64,000 nucleotides of DNA, from the NCBI GenBank assembly GCA_002747255.1, contig PDUC01000033.1, positions 1-64,000 of the forward strand, in the 5' to 3' direction. The first letter of the stretch is position 1. Each line of letters begins with the position of its first letter. Below are positions 16,182 to 24,988 of this stretch, one piece after another. The notes beneath the pieces were generated by a model. It did not search any database. It was not told the origin of the DNA and saw only the letters and a program-made list of their open reading frames with translations. A program made the translations under genes and the position numbers. This stretch comes from Acidobacteriota bacterium. Lineage in GTDB: Bacteria; Acidobacteriota; Holophagae; Acanthopleuribacterales; Acanthopleuribacteraceae.

Positions 16182-17858
16182 ATGATGATAAAGAAAATGG
16201 CTGTCTTGTTGTTGCTGTCTCTTTGTTTTTTCTCTTGTAATCGCGAACAGACTGAGCAAAAAGAAGAGGAAATCAAGTTACCTGAAACATCACCTTATGT
16301 TTCCAAGTTAAACCAATTCAAGAAAATGGAAATGGAACTGGATTTCACTAATTTGAGACCATCAGAACGGGAAGTGTTACACAAACTTGTGCTGGTTGCT
16401 CAAATTCTGGATCAAATTTATCTCAAACAGGTTTCCATCCACAACGAAGCAGTCAGGAAAGAAATTGAGCAGGGAAATGATCCGTACAAAGCAGATTTGT
16501 TAGCGCTGTTCGACCTGCACTTTGGTCCCTGGGATACACTGGATGAAAACAAACCCTTCTACGGCGAAAAGGAGAAACCCAAAGGCGCAGGCGTTTATCC
16601 CGAAGATATGACCAAGGAAGAATTCAATCAGTGGATTGCAGATCATCCGGAAGATGAAGAGGCCTTTAAGAGTCTCTACACGGTCATTGTTCGAACAGAC
16701 GATGGAGGATTGAAAGCTGTTCCTTACAGTGAGTTTTACGCTGAAGAAATTGAGCAGGTTGCTGTGTTGTTAGAGCAGGCTGCGGCTATTACAGAAGACG
16801 ATGTTCTTAAAAAGTTCCTTAAACTGAGAGCCGAATCGTTTCGCACAGACCAGTACCGTCAATCGGAAATGGCCTGGATGGATCTGAATGGAAACATTGA
16901 AGTGGCTGTGGGACCTTACGAGGTGTACACCGATGAGTTGATGGGTCTCAAAACGTTTTTTGAAACATTCATTACCATCAGAAACCCCGAGGAGAGTGCC
17001 AAACTGGACAAATACAAAGGCTACCTGGGTGATCTTGAGAGGAATTTACCTCTTCCCGACCAGCACAAAAACATGAACAGGGGTTCCCAATCGCCCCTGG
17101 CAGTTGTCGATCAGGTTCTCGGTGGTGGAGATTGCAAGCCCGCGGTTCAGACTATTGCCTTCAATCTCCCCAACGATGAGTACGTCCGGGAAAAGAAAGG
17201 CTCGAAAAAAGTGCTTCTCAAAAACGTGATGAAAGCAAAATTTGAAGCTATTCTCGAACCCATGGCTGATTTCATTCTCGATGAATCCCAAAGGGCTCTG
17301 CTCGATTTTGAATACTTCTTCCTCGAAGTGTTGTTCCACGAAATGTCGCATGGTCTGGGACCAGGCACCATTCAAAAAGACGGTCAGCAAACCACCGTTT
17401 CGGCCTGCCTGCAGGAGACTTACAGTAAAATTGAAGAGGGAAAAGCCGATATCATGGGGATGTACAATATTTTCTTTATGATGGAAAAAGGTGAAATTCC
17501 CGTTCAGGATAAACAGAAACTGATGGCCACTTATTTTGCCGGACTGTTTCGCTCCATGCGATTTGGCATCCACGAAGCACACGGCGGCGGAGCCGCATTT
17601 CAGTATATGTACCTGAAGGAAAAGGGTGCCTTTTCCTATGATGAAAAGACGGGAAAATTTATCATCGATTTTGACGTCATGGAAAAAGCCACCACTGATC
17701 TTCTGAACGAGGTTCTCATGATCCAGGCCATGGGGGATTATCAGGCATCGGTTGATTTCCTTGAAAAATACGCGGTTTACGCACCTGAAGTGAAAGCCAC
17801 CATTGCGAAAACGAAGCAAATTCCAGTTGATATCAAACCCATTTATCCCTCTCTCTGA
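16182..17858 (+). CDS. M49-like (dipeptidyl peptidase III-related) lipoprotein metallopeptidase
   Basis: A 558-aa protein with a lipoprotein signal ending FFSC (Cys19), so probably attached to the outer face of a membrane. The zinc site is HEMSHGLGPG (His386, Glu387, His390) followed by EEGKAD (418-423). In classical DPP III the motif is HEXXXH with EECRAE; here one residue is missing, giving HEXXH, as in the M49-like domain of plant Nudix hydrolase 3. GIHEAHGGGAAFQYMYLKEKGAF fits the C-terminal part of the family. The product likely trims peptides or hydrolyses a related substrate in the periplasm. The GTG-rich leader offers only a weak ribosome site; ATG 16185 is an alternative start. The PepQ gene follows in the same direction. 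Confidence 0.85.
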   Translation: MMIKKMAVLLLLSLCFFSCNREQTEQKEEEIKLPETSPYVSKLNQFKKMEMELDFTNLRPSEREVLHKLVLVAQILDQIYLKQVSIHNEAVRKEIEQGNDPYKADLLALFDLHFGPWDTLDENKPFYGEKEKPKGAGVYPEDMTKEEFNQWIADHPEDEEAFKSLYTVIVRTDDGGLKAVPYSEFYAEEIEQVAVLLEQAAAITEDDVLKKFLKLRAESFRTDQYRQSEMAWMDLNGNIEVAVGPYEVYTDELMGLKTFFETFITIRNPEESAKLDKYKGYLGDLERNLPLPDQHKNMNRGSQSPLAVVDQVLGGGDCKPAVQTIAFNLPNDEYVREKKGSKKVLLKNVMKAKFEAILEPMADFILDESQRALLDFEYFFLEVLFHEMSHGLGPGTIQKDGQQTTVSACLQETYSKIEEGKADIMGMYNIFFMMEKGEIPVQDKQKLMATYFAGLFRSMRFGIHEAHGGGAAFQYMYLKEKGAFSYDEKTGKFIIDFDVMEKATTDLLNEVLMIQAMGDYQASVDFLEKYAVYAPEVKATIAKTKQIPVDIKPIYPSL

Positions 17859-17894
17859 CTGTCCGTAACAAGAACAACGGCGAAGAATGAAATA

Positions 17895-17907
17895 GGTCAC
17901 AGTGACC
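17895..17907. promoter_or_regulatory. 13-bp perfect palindrome upstream of pepQ
   Basis: GGTCAC-A-GTGACC, located 31 nt before the pepQ start codon and 36 nt after the stop of the M49-like gene. Short, perfect and in a leader position, so a candidate operator; chance is not excluded. Confidence 0.3.
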
Positions 17908-17938
17908 GCGCGCACCGCAAATGATATTGGAGGATACA

Positions 17939-19258
17939 ATGATAGAAGGCAAGTTCAAAGCCCATATAGAGGAATTACAGAAACGATACGAAGACATATT
18001 CAGTGAGTTATCCGAACAGGGTACGGTACTCGATGGCGTGATGATCCATTCGGGAGTTGAAGATATCTACTTTCAAGACGACAATCACATGCCCTTCAAA
18101 GCCTATGCTCACTTTCTGCACTGGGTTCCCGTCTCCAGATCCGATCAGGCTGTCCTGATCCAGCCTGGCAAAAAGCCCGTCTATTACCAGGTGATTCCAA
18201 GGGATTTCTGGTACGACCAAAGCGTTAGCGTAGAGCCATGGTGGGCGGACTGTTTTGATCTTGTTGAATTGGAGAGGAGTTCAGAAATAATCGATCATCT
18301 GCCCCAATCGCGTCGACTGGCTTTTCTGGGAAGAGCTACCGATTTTGCCGGTCAAATGGGCTTGGCGAGTCCGTACTGGAACCTGCCCGCGTTGTTGCAC
18401 CGTGTCAACTGGCAGCGAGCCTATAAAACCGAATATGAAATTGCCTGCATGCGCAAGGCCAATGAACTTGCTGTGGCATCCCATCAAGCTGCAAAAGAGT
18501 GCTTTCTCGCGGGCGGAAGTGAGTTGGACATCCACCTGGCTTATCTGCAAAAGTCCAAAATGATGGAGTATCAGTCGCCCTATATGAATATCGTGGCATT
18601 GGATAGGAACTCGGCCATCCTGCACTATCAGTACAAGGGAACTCAGCCCAGCCATGAGAGTCAGGTCATGCTGATCGATGCGGGCTCGACTTGTAACTTC
18701 TACGGTTCCGACCTCACACGAACTTACGCGCGTGAATCCGCGCATCCGGTTTTCAAGAAACTCATCGATGCAGTCGACCGCATACAGCTCGACCTGGTGG
18801 CTGAAGTGAAGCCTGGGCGACCCTATCTTCACATTCATTTAAAAGCTCATGAAATGATACTGGATGCTCTGCTAGAGCATGGCCTGGTGTTCGGTGATCG
18901 AGCTGAACTGGAGAAACACAGGGTTTCTCACCTCTTCTTCCCGCACGGCATAGGGCATATTCTGGGATTGCAGGTTCATGATGTGGGAGGTCATTATGCC
19001 GATCCAGGCGGGAAGTTAAAGTCTCCACCCGAAGACCATCCATTCTTGCGGCTCACAAGAACCATGGACCCCGGGATGACGTTCACCATTGAACCCGGAC
19101 TCTACTTCATTCCCGTGCTCCTGAACCCCGAAAGACAAACCAAAAGAGGCTCTTACCTGAACTGGTCCTTAATTGATGAGCTGATTCCCCTGGGCGGTAT
19201 CAGAATTGAAGACAATATCCTGGTTACAGAAACAGGTGCCGAGAACCTTACCCGGTAA
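17939..19258 (+). CDS. pepQ: Xaa-Pro dipeptidase
   Basis: A 439-aa member of peptidase family M24, close in length to enterobacterial PepQ. The five metal ligands can be seen: IDAGSTCNFYGSDLTRTY (two Asp), HGIGHILGLQVHDVGG (His), TIEPGLYF (Glu) and GIRIEDNILVT (Glu). The N-terminal half (about 1-160) is the creatinase-like domain. It hydrolyses dipeptides with a C-terminal proline in the cytoplasm. ATG 17939 is chosen because GGAGG at 17929-17933 is ideally placed; the longer frame adds six residues. It follows the M49-like peptidase by 80 nt, suggesting a peptide-use pair. Confidence 0.95.
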   Translation: MIEGKFKAHIEELQKRYEDIFSELSEQGTVLDGVMIHSGVEDIYFQDDNHMPFKAYAHFLHWVPVSRSDQAVLIQPGKKPVYYQVIPRDFWYDQSVSVEPWWADCFDLVELERSSEIIDHLPQSRRLAFLGRATDFAGQMGLASPYWNLPALLHRVNWQRAYKTEYEIACMRKANELAVASHQAAKECFLAGGSELDIHLAYLQKSKMMEYQSPYMNIVALDRNSAILHYQYKGTQPSHESQVMLIDAGSTCNFYGSDLTRTYARESAHPVFKKLIDAVDRIQLDLVAEVKPGRPYLHIHLKAHEMILDALLEHGLVFGDRAELEKHRVSHLFFPHGIGHILGLQVHDVGGHYADPGGKLKSPPEDHPFLRLTRTMDPGMTFTIEPGLYFIPVLLNPERQTKRGSYLNWSLIDELIPLGGIRIEDNILVTETGAENLTR

Positions 19259-19433
19259 AAGTACTGCGAAATAGTTGTTTGCGCTCTGTTTGCCGATTTG
19301 TTTCTGCACGATGAAGCAAAAAGGCAGGCAGAGCTCCGTTTGAGATGATTAAACTTATTTTTTTATTTGTGTATTTTTTTTAAAACCACTTTTGGGCATT
19401 CAACCTGGTATGACAACACAAGGTTTACAAAAA

Positions 19434-19463
19434 AAAAGTCCATGTCCACAGACTTGGACTTTT
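19434..19463. terminator. hairpin between pepQ and a lipoprotein gene
   Basis: AAAAGTCCA (19434-19442) pairs with TGGACTTTT (19455-19463), with an inner GTC/GAC helix and a CACA loop. The T run on the plus strand is short (4), while an A run precedes the stem, so it would terminate the minus strand better. It may still end the pepQ transcript. Confidence 0.5.
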
Positions 19464-19514
19464 ACATACAAATAAAGTAAAATAGTGAAATCAAAGTCGG
19501 GTCTGGAGGGGAAT

Positions 19515-20102
19515 ATGCGTTCATGGATTCTATTGTCACTCGTTATTGGAATGCTCGTAGGTTGTTCAAAAGAAGATGCATACGATAAGATCCGGAAACT
19601 GGAAACAGAAGGAAAGGCGGTTGAAGCAAAACAGCTTTTTGAATCCTTTCTGGCTGAGAATGAGGACAAGGCTCTGGAGAGATCCTATATTCAATTCCTC
19701 TTTGACAATAAATTCTATTTAGATTTCAATCGGGAAGCTAACCGTTATTTACTTCAAAATCCAAACGATTTAACCATAAAAAATCTCAACTTCAGGTATT
19801 ACGCCATTCTGGCTGAAAATGCTGAGAGACAGGGCGATTACGATCAGGCTTTAACCTATATCGTCAACAACCTGCTTTCCCGCGATTACGAAGATCACCA
19901 ATACTGGGAGCTTCAGCAGAGTAACGTTCTTCGAAAATGGTATGCGCAAGAAAAGAGTAAGGAAGAAAATACAATCGGGAAAAAATACGTCATGAGTCAG
20001 ATGATATCTCTCGGACTTGAAAATTTAGCGAAATCTCTCGACCCTGAACTTTATGAAGCAATGAATTTGAACCCGGCAACAGAAGAATTTCAAAAAAAAT
20101 AA
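19515..20102 (+). CDS. TPR-like lipoprotein
   Basis: A 195-aa protein with a lipoprotein signal (LLSLVIGMLVGC, lipobox LVGC). The mature part is helical with TPR-like features (AVEAKQLFESFLAENEDKALERSYIQFLF and AENAERQGDYDQALTYIVNN). Start ATG 19515 has GGAGGGG immediately upstream at 19505-19511; the longer frame would add 10 residues before the signal. Function unknown; probably a periplasmic scaffold. Confidence 0.75.
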   Translation: MRSWILLSLVIGMLVGCSKEDAYDKIRKLETEGKAVEAKQLFESFLAENEDKALERSYIQFLFDNKFYLDFNREANRYLLQNPNDLTIKNLNFRYYAILAENAERQGDYDQALTYIVNNLLSRDYEDHQYWELQQSNVLRKWYAQEKSKEENTIGKKYVMSQMISLGLENLAKSLDPELYEAMNLNPATEEFQKK

Positions 20103-20242
20103 ACCTCCTTTTGTTTGTCCTGTCTATGAGGTAAGTAACATGGAGGAAAATGGAAAAGGTTTTTCACTTTCCGCATATGCAGCCCGGACTGGAATTAAAG
20201 AAGTTACTTTGACTGATTTAAATAGCATAAAAGGAGGACAAC

Positions 20243-20773
20243 ATGATCGGAATATCATGGTTGTTGTTGGTTCTTTCTCTCAATGAAACACAAACAGGAA
20301 TGAAGCAGGATCTTAAATTTGTCGGGCGAGAAATTCGGGCCCAAAAGGCCGTTGAGTGTGTCCGTGTTTTAAAGCTGACAGACAAACAGCTCTGTCAGCT
20401 TAAAACCATGAAAGAAGCCGTTGATAGTCTGAAAACTGACCATAAAAAACAGGTCAACAAGAAAAAAGCAGAGGCCGCATTGGTCATTAAAGAGATCCGA
20501 GCGGCTTATGATAAAGGTGAACAGCCAACTTCTGAAGTGCTGGATGAATTGAAATCCATTCGTCGACAGCGAGCTCAATTAAAAAAGAAATTCAGGATGC
20601 AATTGAAGCTGGCGACGTTGGGATTGAATGATCTTCTGACCCCAGAACAGAAGAAGCGTTTTGCCAGGGTATTCCCCAACAGGAACCGCAATCAAAAGCG
20701 CCATCTCAAGAGAAGACGGAATAGGTCGCGTTTGCTTTTAAGCGATGCTTTCATAGCCGCTCACGGTGTCTGA
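20243..20773 (+). CDS. small exported basic protein, Spy/CpxP-like helical core
   Basis: A 176-aa protein with a short hydrophobic N-terminus (MIGISWLLLVLSL) that may be a signal peptide. The core from about residue 45 to 145 is a long helical region beginning LKLTDKQLCQLKTMK and ending LLTPEQKKRF; two LTxxQ-type motifs at the ends of a helical hairpin recall the Spy/CpxP family of periplasmic chaperones and metal sensors. The C-terminus is very basic (NRNRNQKRHLKRRRNRSR). GGAGG at 20233-20237 supports the start. The family link is a suggestion, not a firm match. Confidence 0.65.
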   Translation: MIGISWLLLVLSLNETQTGMKQDLKFVGREIRAQKAVECVRVLKLTDKQLCQLKTMKEAVDSLKTDHKKQVNKKKAEAALVIKEIRAAYDKGEQPTSEVLDELKSIRRQRAQLKKKFRMQLKLATLGLNDLLTPEQKKRFARVFPNRNRNQKRHLKRRRNRSRLLLSDAFIAAHGV

Positions 20774-21106
20774 AGCCACAGCTCTTTACCCAAACAATGA
20801 CATGCAGATCCCAATATCATGAGGTCTGCATGTTTTGTCATTGCTGATGGAAGAAGCGTCGTAACAGTTTGGTTGATTGTTTAACGATAAACGCACCACG
20901 TAACTGAAAGTAAAAGACCTGCAAGTGCGGCTCTTACTCAATTGATAACACTCCAGGCCGGACTGAAAACAAATTCCGATCAATATGAGCAGTGTAAACG
21001 GGTGTTCATTAGCGGTTATAAATAGATGGTTTTAAGGGGCAAAAGAAACAATGCGCCTTTCCAACCCTGAAAATACTATTTAAAATCTTGGAACTTTGCC
21101 TTTACC
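20774..21106. other. intergenic region with an inverted repeat
   Basis: 333 nt between convergent genes. At 20795-20843 there is a long hairpin: CATGCAGA (20801-20808) with TCTGCATG (20825-20832), extended by CAATGACA (20795-20802) with TGTCATTG (20836-20843) across a small bulge. It has no T run, so it may be an mRNA 3' stem or an alternative terminator. Confidence 0.45.
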
Positions 21107-21952
21107 CTAATTCCACTCCCACTCCCGGTTTTCCAATAGACCTTTTAAGAGCAAACTGTTTCGGGTTTTCCCGACATCGTGAACGCGGTGAATGGCCACT
21201 TCGGGAAAGGGCAGAAGGGCGCTGGCGGTTGCCGTTAAGGGGTCTCTTTCAGATACATCCAAGTTGAAACAGTGTTTCATCCACGACTTTCGGCTCAAAC
21301 CCATCAGAATGGGACAGTCCAGTTGGTTTGCCATTTTTTTCAAATGGGTCATCAAAAGGATGCATTGTTCAGGTGTCTTCCCGAAACCAATGCCCGGGTC
21401 AAAAATGAGCCGCTCTTTCTGAATGCCGTTTTGCACAAAGGCATTTTTGATTTCCAGCAGGGAGGCACACACTTCTTCTGTGACATTCCCGTAACCTGTC
21501 TGCTCCTGCATGGTTTTGGGGCGTGCCTTCATGTGCATGCCTATATAGCCCGCCTGGTTTTCTTGCAGAAGACTTAACATCTTCCCGTAATCCAGACTGC
21601 CGGAAACGTGATTGATGATGTCTACTCCCGCCCCAATGGCTTCACGGGCGACAGCCTCCTTTTGAGTGTCGATGGAGAGGGGGCGGTCGGTGAGGTTCTT
21701 CAGGGCCTGAATGATTGGCATAACGCGATCCAGTTCTTGCTGAACCGAGATGGAGTCCGATCCAGGCCGCGTGCTTTCTCCGCCAATATCCAGCAGATCG
21801 GCTCCTTCCTCCAGCTGCCTTTGTGCCAGTTGAATAGCTTCCTGCGGCGAATCGATACCTCCGGAAAAACTGTCGGGCGTGACATTGACGATACCCATAA
21901 TTAAAGGTCTCTTGCTTAAGTCGATGGTTTTTGAATGGCAGATCCACTTCAT
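21107..21952 (-). CDS. folP: dihydropteroate synthase
   Basis: A 281-aa folate enzyme that joins p-aminobenzoate to pterin pyrophosphate, the sulfonamide target. All family motifs are present: IMGIVNVTPDSFSGG, LLDIGGESTRPGS, SIDTQKEAVAREAI, IINHVSG, FDPGIGFGKT and MGLSRKSW. Start is set at ATG 21952, giving AGGAG at 21958-21962 and an ATGA overlap with the glycosyltransferase stop; the longer frame adds 11 residues. It is the last gene of a minus-strand run with envelope and helicase genes, not with other folate genes. Confidence 0.95.
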   Translation of the reverse strand: MKWICHSKTIDLSKRPLIMGIVNVTPDSFSGGIDSPQEAIQLAQRQLEEGADLLDIGGESTRPGSDSISVQQELDRVMPIIQALKNLTDRPLSIDTQKEAVAREAIGAGVDIINHVSGSLDYGKMLSLLQENQAGYIGMHMKARPKTMQEQTGYGNVTEEVCASLLEIKNAFVQNGIQKERLIFDPGIGFGKTPEQCILLMTHLKKMANQLDCPILMGLSRKSWMKHCFNLDVSERDPLTATASALLPFPEVAIHRVHDVGKTRNSLLLKGLLENREWEWN

Positions 21953-23241
21953 TGTTTTCTCCTGTTGGGTATACTGTTTGCACAAAAAAAGGGTTCCAGT
22001 TTCTGACTGGCTGTTTGCCTGCTGTAGGTGTCGTGGTAGGCCTGAAAAGCTCTTAGTCCCATGGTCTTGGCTTCCTCCGGGTTTTCCATAAGCCGTTTCA
22101 TGGCTTTGACCAGTTCATCGGGCTCATTGGGGTTGACGACGTAGCCACATTGGTGTTCCTGTACAGTGAGAGCCACTTCTGTTCCTTCAGGTACATAAGC
22201 GAGAATGGGTCTTTTCGCAGCCATAATTCCGTACAGCTTACAGGGAACGGCGATTCCTTTCAGTTTGGGTTTCATGGAAATGAGGCTGACGTGGCAGGCT
22301 GTTAGCGAGTGCGACAGCAATTCGCGGGGCAGATAATCCATAAACGCGATGTGATCATATCCCTCAGCCAGTTTTTCAGCAGCAGCTCTGCCTTTACCGT
22401 TTCCGATGAAAAGAAAGTGCCCACGGGTATCTTTGAGTTCGATTGCGGCTGTTACCAAAGCTTCGACATCGTGCCAAATACCCATATTGCCCGAGTACTG
22501 AAATACAAACTTGTCTGAAAGGTTCCATTTCTCAAGTAGGGGATGGTGTTCGGTTGGAAGGGGTTCTTTTGGCTCAATGGCACTCCAATGGGGTAGATAG
22601 TGGATTTGACCTTTTTCAATGGCATAGTTTTCTTCCAGCAGCTTCATCATATCGCGACCGATGGTCATCAATCCGCTTGCTCGATGAATGGCCTTTTTAT
22701 TAAACAAAAACCAAAGCTTTGCAATCAAACTGCTGCTTTTTAACCTGTTAATTTGAATCAGACCTTCGGGATAGAGATCCAGGAAAACGACTTGATAGTG
22801 CACTTTCCTGATCAGACTGGTCAACCAGAGAATGTGAAGATTGAAGGGCGGATTGGTGGTGGCCGTGACCAGGGTGTTTTTAGGCAAAGTCAGGCAGACC
22901 AGAAAGGCGTGAAGCTGAAACGAAAGATGTCCGAGAAAATGGTGAAGTCGGTTCTTTTTGTAGGAAACTCTTAAGCCCAGCCGTCTGATTTTCAGACCTT
23001 CCTGGGTTTCTTTTCGCGGAATTTCTTTGAGGTTGGCACATCCGAGTGATGGGTACCCGCACAGCACGTCAACATCTCTTGCTCGCGCGTAGCTTCTGAT
23101 GAGCGGCGAGAACAGTTGGCTGGTTGCACTTGTGTCGGGTTCAAAGACCTGACACAGAAATACAAGTTTTCCAGGCTGGTTCTCTTTTGTTTTATCGCCT
23201 CTGGACTTAAACATCTGACGGTCCACTGGAGGCTGTTTCAT
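21949..23241 (-). CDS. glycosyltransferase, family 4 (WbuB-like)
   Basis: A 430-aa GT-B glycosyltransferase. LVFLCQVFEPDTSATSQLF opens the N-terminal Rossmann domain. FVFQYSGNMGIWHDVEAL starts the C-terminal domain and GIAVPCKLYGIMAAKRPILAYVPEGTEVA is the nucleotide-sugar-binding region with the EX7E-type position. A PEGL..L..YPEG-like hydrophobic patch (VVFLDLYPEGLI) suggests membrane association. It probably adds a sugar in surface polysaccharide synthesis. The start at 23241 overlaps the ABC exporter by 35 nt; ATG 23214 is an alternative with an 8-nt overlap. The end overlaps folP by 4 nt. Confidence 0.88.
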   Translation of the reverse strand: MKQPPVDRQMFKSRGDKTKENQPGKLVFLCQVFEPDTSATSQLFSPLIRSYARARDVDVLCGYPSLGCANLKEIPRKETQEGLKIRRLGLRVSYKKNRLHHFLGHLSFQLHAFLVCLTLPKNTLVTATTNPPFNLHILWLTSLIRKVHYQVVFLDLYPEGLIQINRLKSSSLIAKLWFLFNKKAIHRASGLMTIGRDMMKLLEENYAIEKGQIHYLPHWSAIEPKEPLPTEHHPLLEKWNLSDKFVFQYSGNMGIWHDVEALVTAAIELKDTRGHFLFIGNGKGRAAAEKLAEGYDHIAFMDYLPRELLSHSLTACHVSLISMKPKLKGIAVPCKLYGIMAAKRPILAYVPEGTEVALTVQEHQCGYVVNPNEPDELVKAMKRLMENPEEAKTMGLRAFQAYHDTYSRQTASQKLEPFFCANSIPNRRKQ

Positions 23242-24988
23242 CTGTAACCAGGTCGATGATCTGGTTTTGAACCAGGGAATAATAGGTTCCGCTTTTGTCT
23301 TGCATTAATTCCCGATGGGTACCGGATTGCAGGGTTCTTCCCCGATCCAGAACGAAAACCCGGCTGGCATCCTTGACTGTCGAGAGTCTGTGAGCAATGA
23401 TCAGGGTCGTTCTCGATTGCATGAGTTTGGTCAGGGCTTCCTTGACCAGGCTTTCCGAATGCGAATCAAGGGCACTGGTTGCCTCATCTAAAATGAGGAT
23501 TGCCGGATCTTTCAAAATGGCGCGGGCAATGGCGATTCTCTGCTTTTGTCCTCCGGAGAGTTTAATGCCTCTTTCACCAACCATGGTTTCAAAACCTTCG
23601 GGAAACTGATCGATAAACTCCATGGCGTTTGCTTCACGAGCTGCCTGAAGGACTTCAGACTCAGAAGCGTTGGGATTGCCGTAGCGAATGTTGTTCATAA
23701 TGGTGGTGGAAAACAAAACGGGTTCCTGATCTACCAGACCGATGTGTTTTTTTCTCAACCAACTCATGTTGTAAGAGCTGAGTTCGGTGTTATCCAGCAA
23801 AATTTCCCCTTGATCCGGTTTGTAAAAACCGAGCAACAGCCTTGAGACGGTGGATTTCCCGCTTCCCGACGGCCCCACCAGCGCGATACTTTCACCGGTG
23901 TGGATTTCAAATGAGACGTCATTCAATACGTGAAGATCATCTCTGGACGGATAGGTGAACCCCACGTGCTTGAACTGAATGTTTCCCTTGCAGGTTTTTT
24001 GTTTTAACTTCCCGCTGTCATCGGTTTTGCTGGAGTCCAGTATTTCAAACACTCTTTCGGCGGCTCCGCCCGCGCGCATGAAATCGGTCCAGAGGCTCCC
24101 CAGGGTCGCCAGGGAGAAGGCGACGATGACCGTGTAGAGGATAAAGGAGGTCAAGGCACCAATGGTCATCTGTCCTGTAAACACCAGTCGTCCACCGTAC
24201 CAGAGGACCAGCGCGATAATGGCAAAACCGGCAAAGGTGGTGATGCCTTGAAAAATGGCGATGTGGCCCATTCTTTTGCGGGCTTCAAGAAGGGCTTTTC
24301 TGAGGGCTTTTGAATAGCGTTTTTCTTCATGAGGCTCTGCAGAAAACGATCGAACGGTGCGGATACTGCTGATGGTTTCTTCGGCTATTTGATTGGCCTT
24401 AGCCAGAGCGTCCTGCGATTTTCGGGCTGTTCTCCTGATGCGCTTGCCAAAATAGACAGTACCCAGCGCGACCGGAGGAACCAGAACTAAAATCAGCAGG
24501 GAGAGTTGAACGGAGTGAATCAGCAGTAAAACAGTGCCCCCGACAGCCATGATGATGTTTCTCAAAACCATGGATATATTGACAGTTACCGTGTTTTGAA
24601 TCACTGTTGTATCGGTGGTGATTCGGCTCAGGAGTTCGCCTGTCAGGTTGGTATCAAAAAACGCGATCTCCCTATTTACGATGGCCTGATAGAGGCGGCT
24701 CCTCAGGTTGTTGACGATTTTTTCACCGGTGTAGGTGTAGATGAAGTATCTCAAACTGACAGCCACACCCTGAACAGCGAAAATGAGCAGGAGCCAGAAA
24801 GCCGTTTGATTGATCTTCTGAATATCCTGATTTTCAAGGGCCTGGTCAATGACAAGGCGAATGGCTTGCGGGTAGACCAGAGTCGTGAGGCTGCCAATGA
24901 CGAGGAAAAGGGTTCCGGCCAGGAGCCAGCGCCACTCGGGTAGGGCCAATTCAAAGAGCCGTTTGAAAGGAGGAATCCTGGACTCCAT
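23207..24988 (-). CDS. ABC exporter, MsbA-like half-transporter
   Basis: A 593-aa fusion of a six-helix transmembrane domain (about 1-320) and an ATPase domain. Walker A is GPSGSGKS (near 371), the signature is KLSGGQKQRIAIARA (near 474) and Walker B is ILILDEATSALD (near 497), followed by the H-loop AHRLSTV. The membrane part has the exporter pattern EIAFFDTNLTGELLSRITTD. It should act as a homodimer exporting a lipid, glycan or drug; the neighbouring glycosyltransferase favours a lipid-linked substrate. Start ATG 24988 overlaps the SWIM gene stop by 1 nt (TAATG); ATG 25012 is an alternative. Confidence 0.9.
   Translation of the reverse strand: MESRIPPFKRLFELALPEWRWLLAGTLFLVIGSLTTLVYPQAIRLVIDQALENQDIQKINQTAFWLLLIFAVQGVAVSLRYFIYTYTGEKIVNNLRSRLYQAIVNREIAFFDTNLTGELLSRITTDTTVIQNTVTVNISMVLRNIIMAVGGTVLLLIHSVQLSLLILVLVPPVALGTVYFGKRIRRTARKSQDALAKANQIAEETISSIRTVRSFSAEPHEEKRYSKALRKALLEARKRMGHIAIFQGITTFAGFAIIALVLWYGGRLVFTGQMTIGALTSFILYTVIVAFSLATLGSLWTDFMRAGGAAERVFEILDSSKTDDSGKLKQKTCKGNIQFKHVGFTYPSRDDLHVLNDVSFEIHTGESIALVGPSGSGKSTVSRLLLGFYKPDQGEILLDNTELSSYNMSWLRKKHIGLVDQEPVLFSTTIMNNIRYGNPNASESEVLQAAREANAMEFIDQFPEGFETMVGERGIKLSGGQKQRIAIARAILKDPAILILDEATSALDSHSESLVKEALTKLMQSRTTLIIAHRLSTVKDASRVFVLDRGRTLQSGTHRELMQDKSGTYYSLVQNQIIDLVTDETASSGPSDV

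Noticed and set aside
17046-17939. A 297-codon open frame on the minus strand across the M49-like gene
   Set aside because: It lies opposite a gene with clear family motifs and a lipoprotein signal, is rich in Phe/His as expected of an antisense shadow, and shows no domain.
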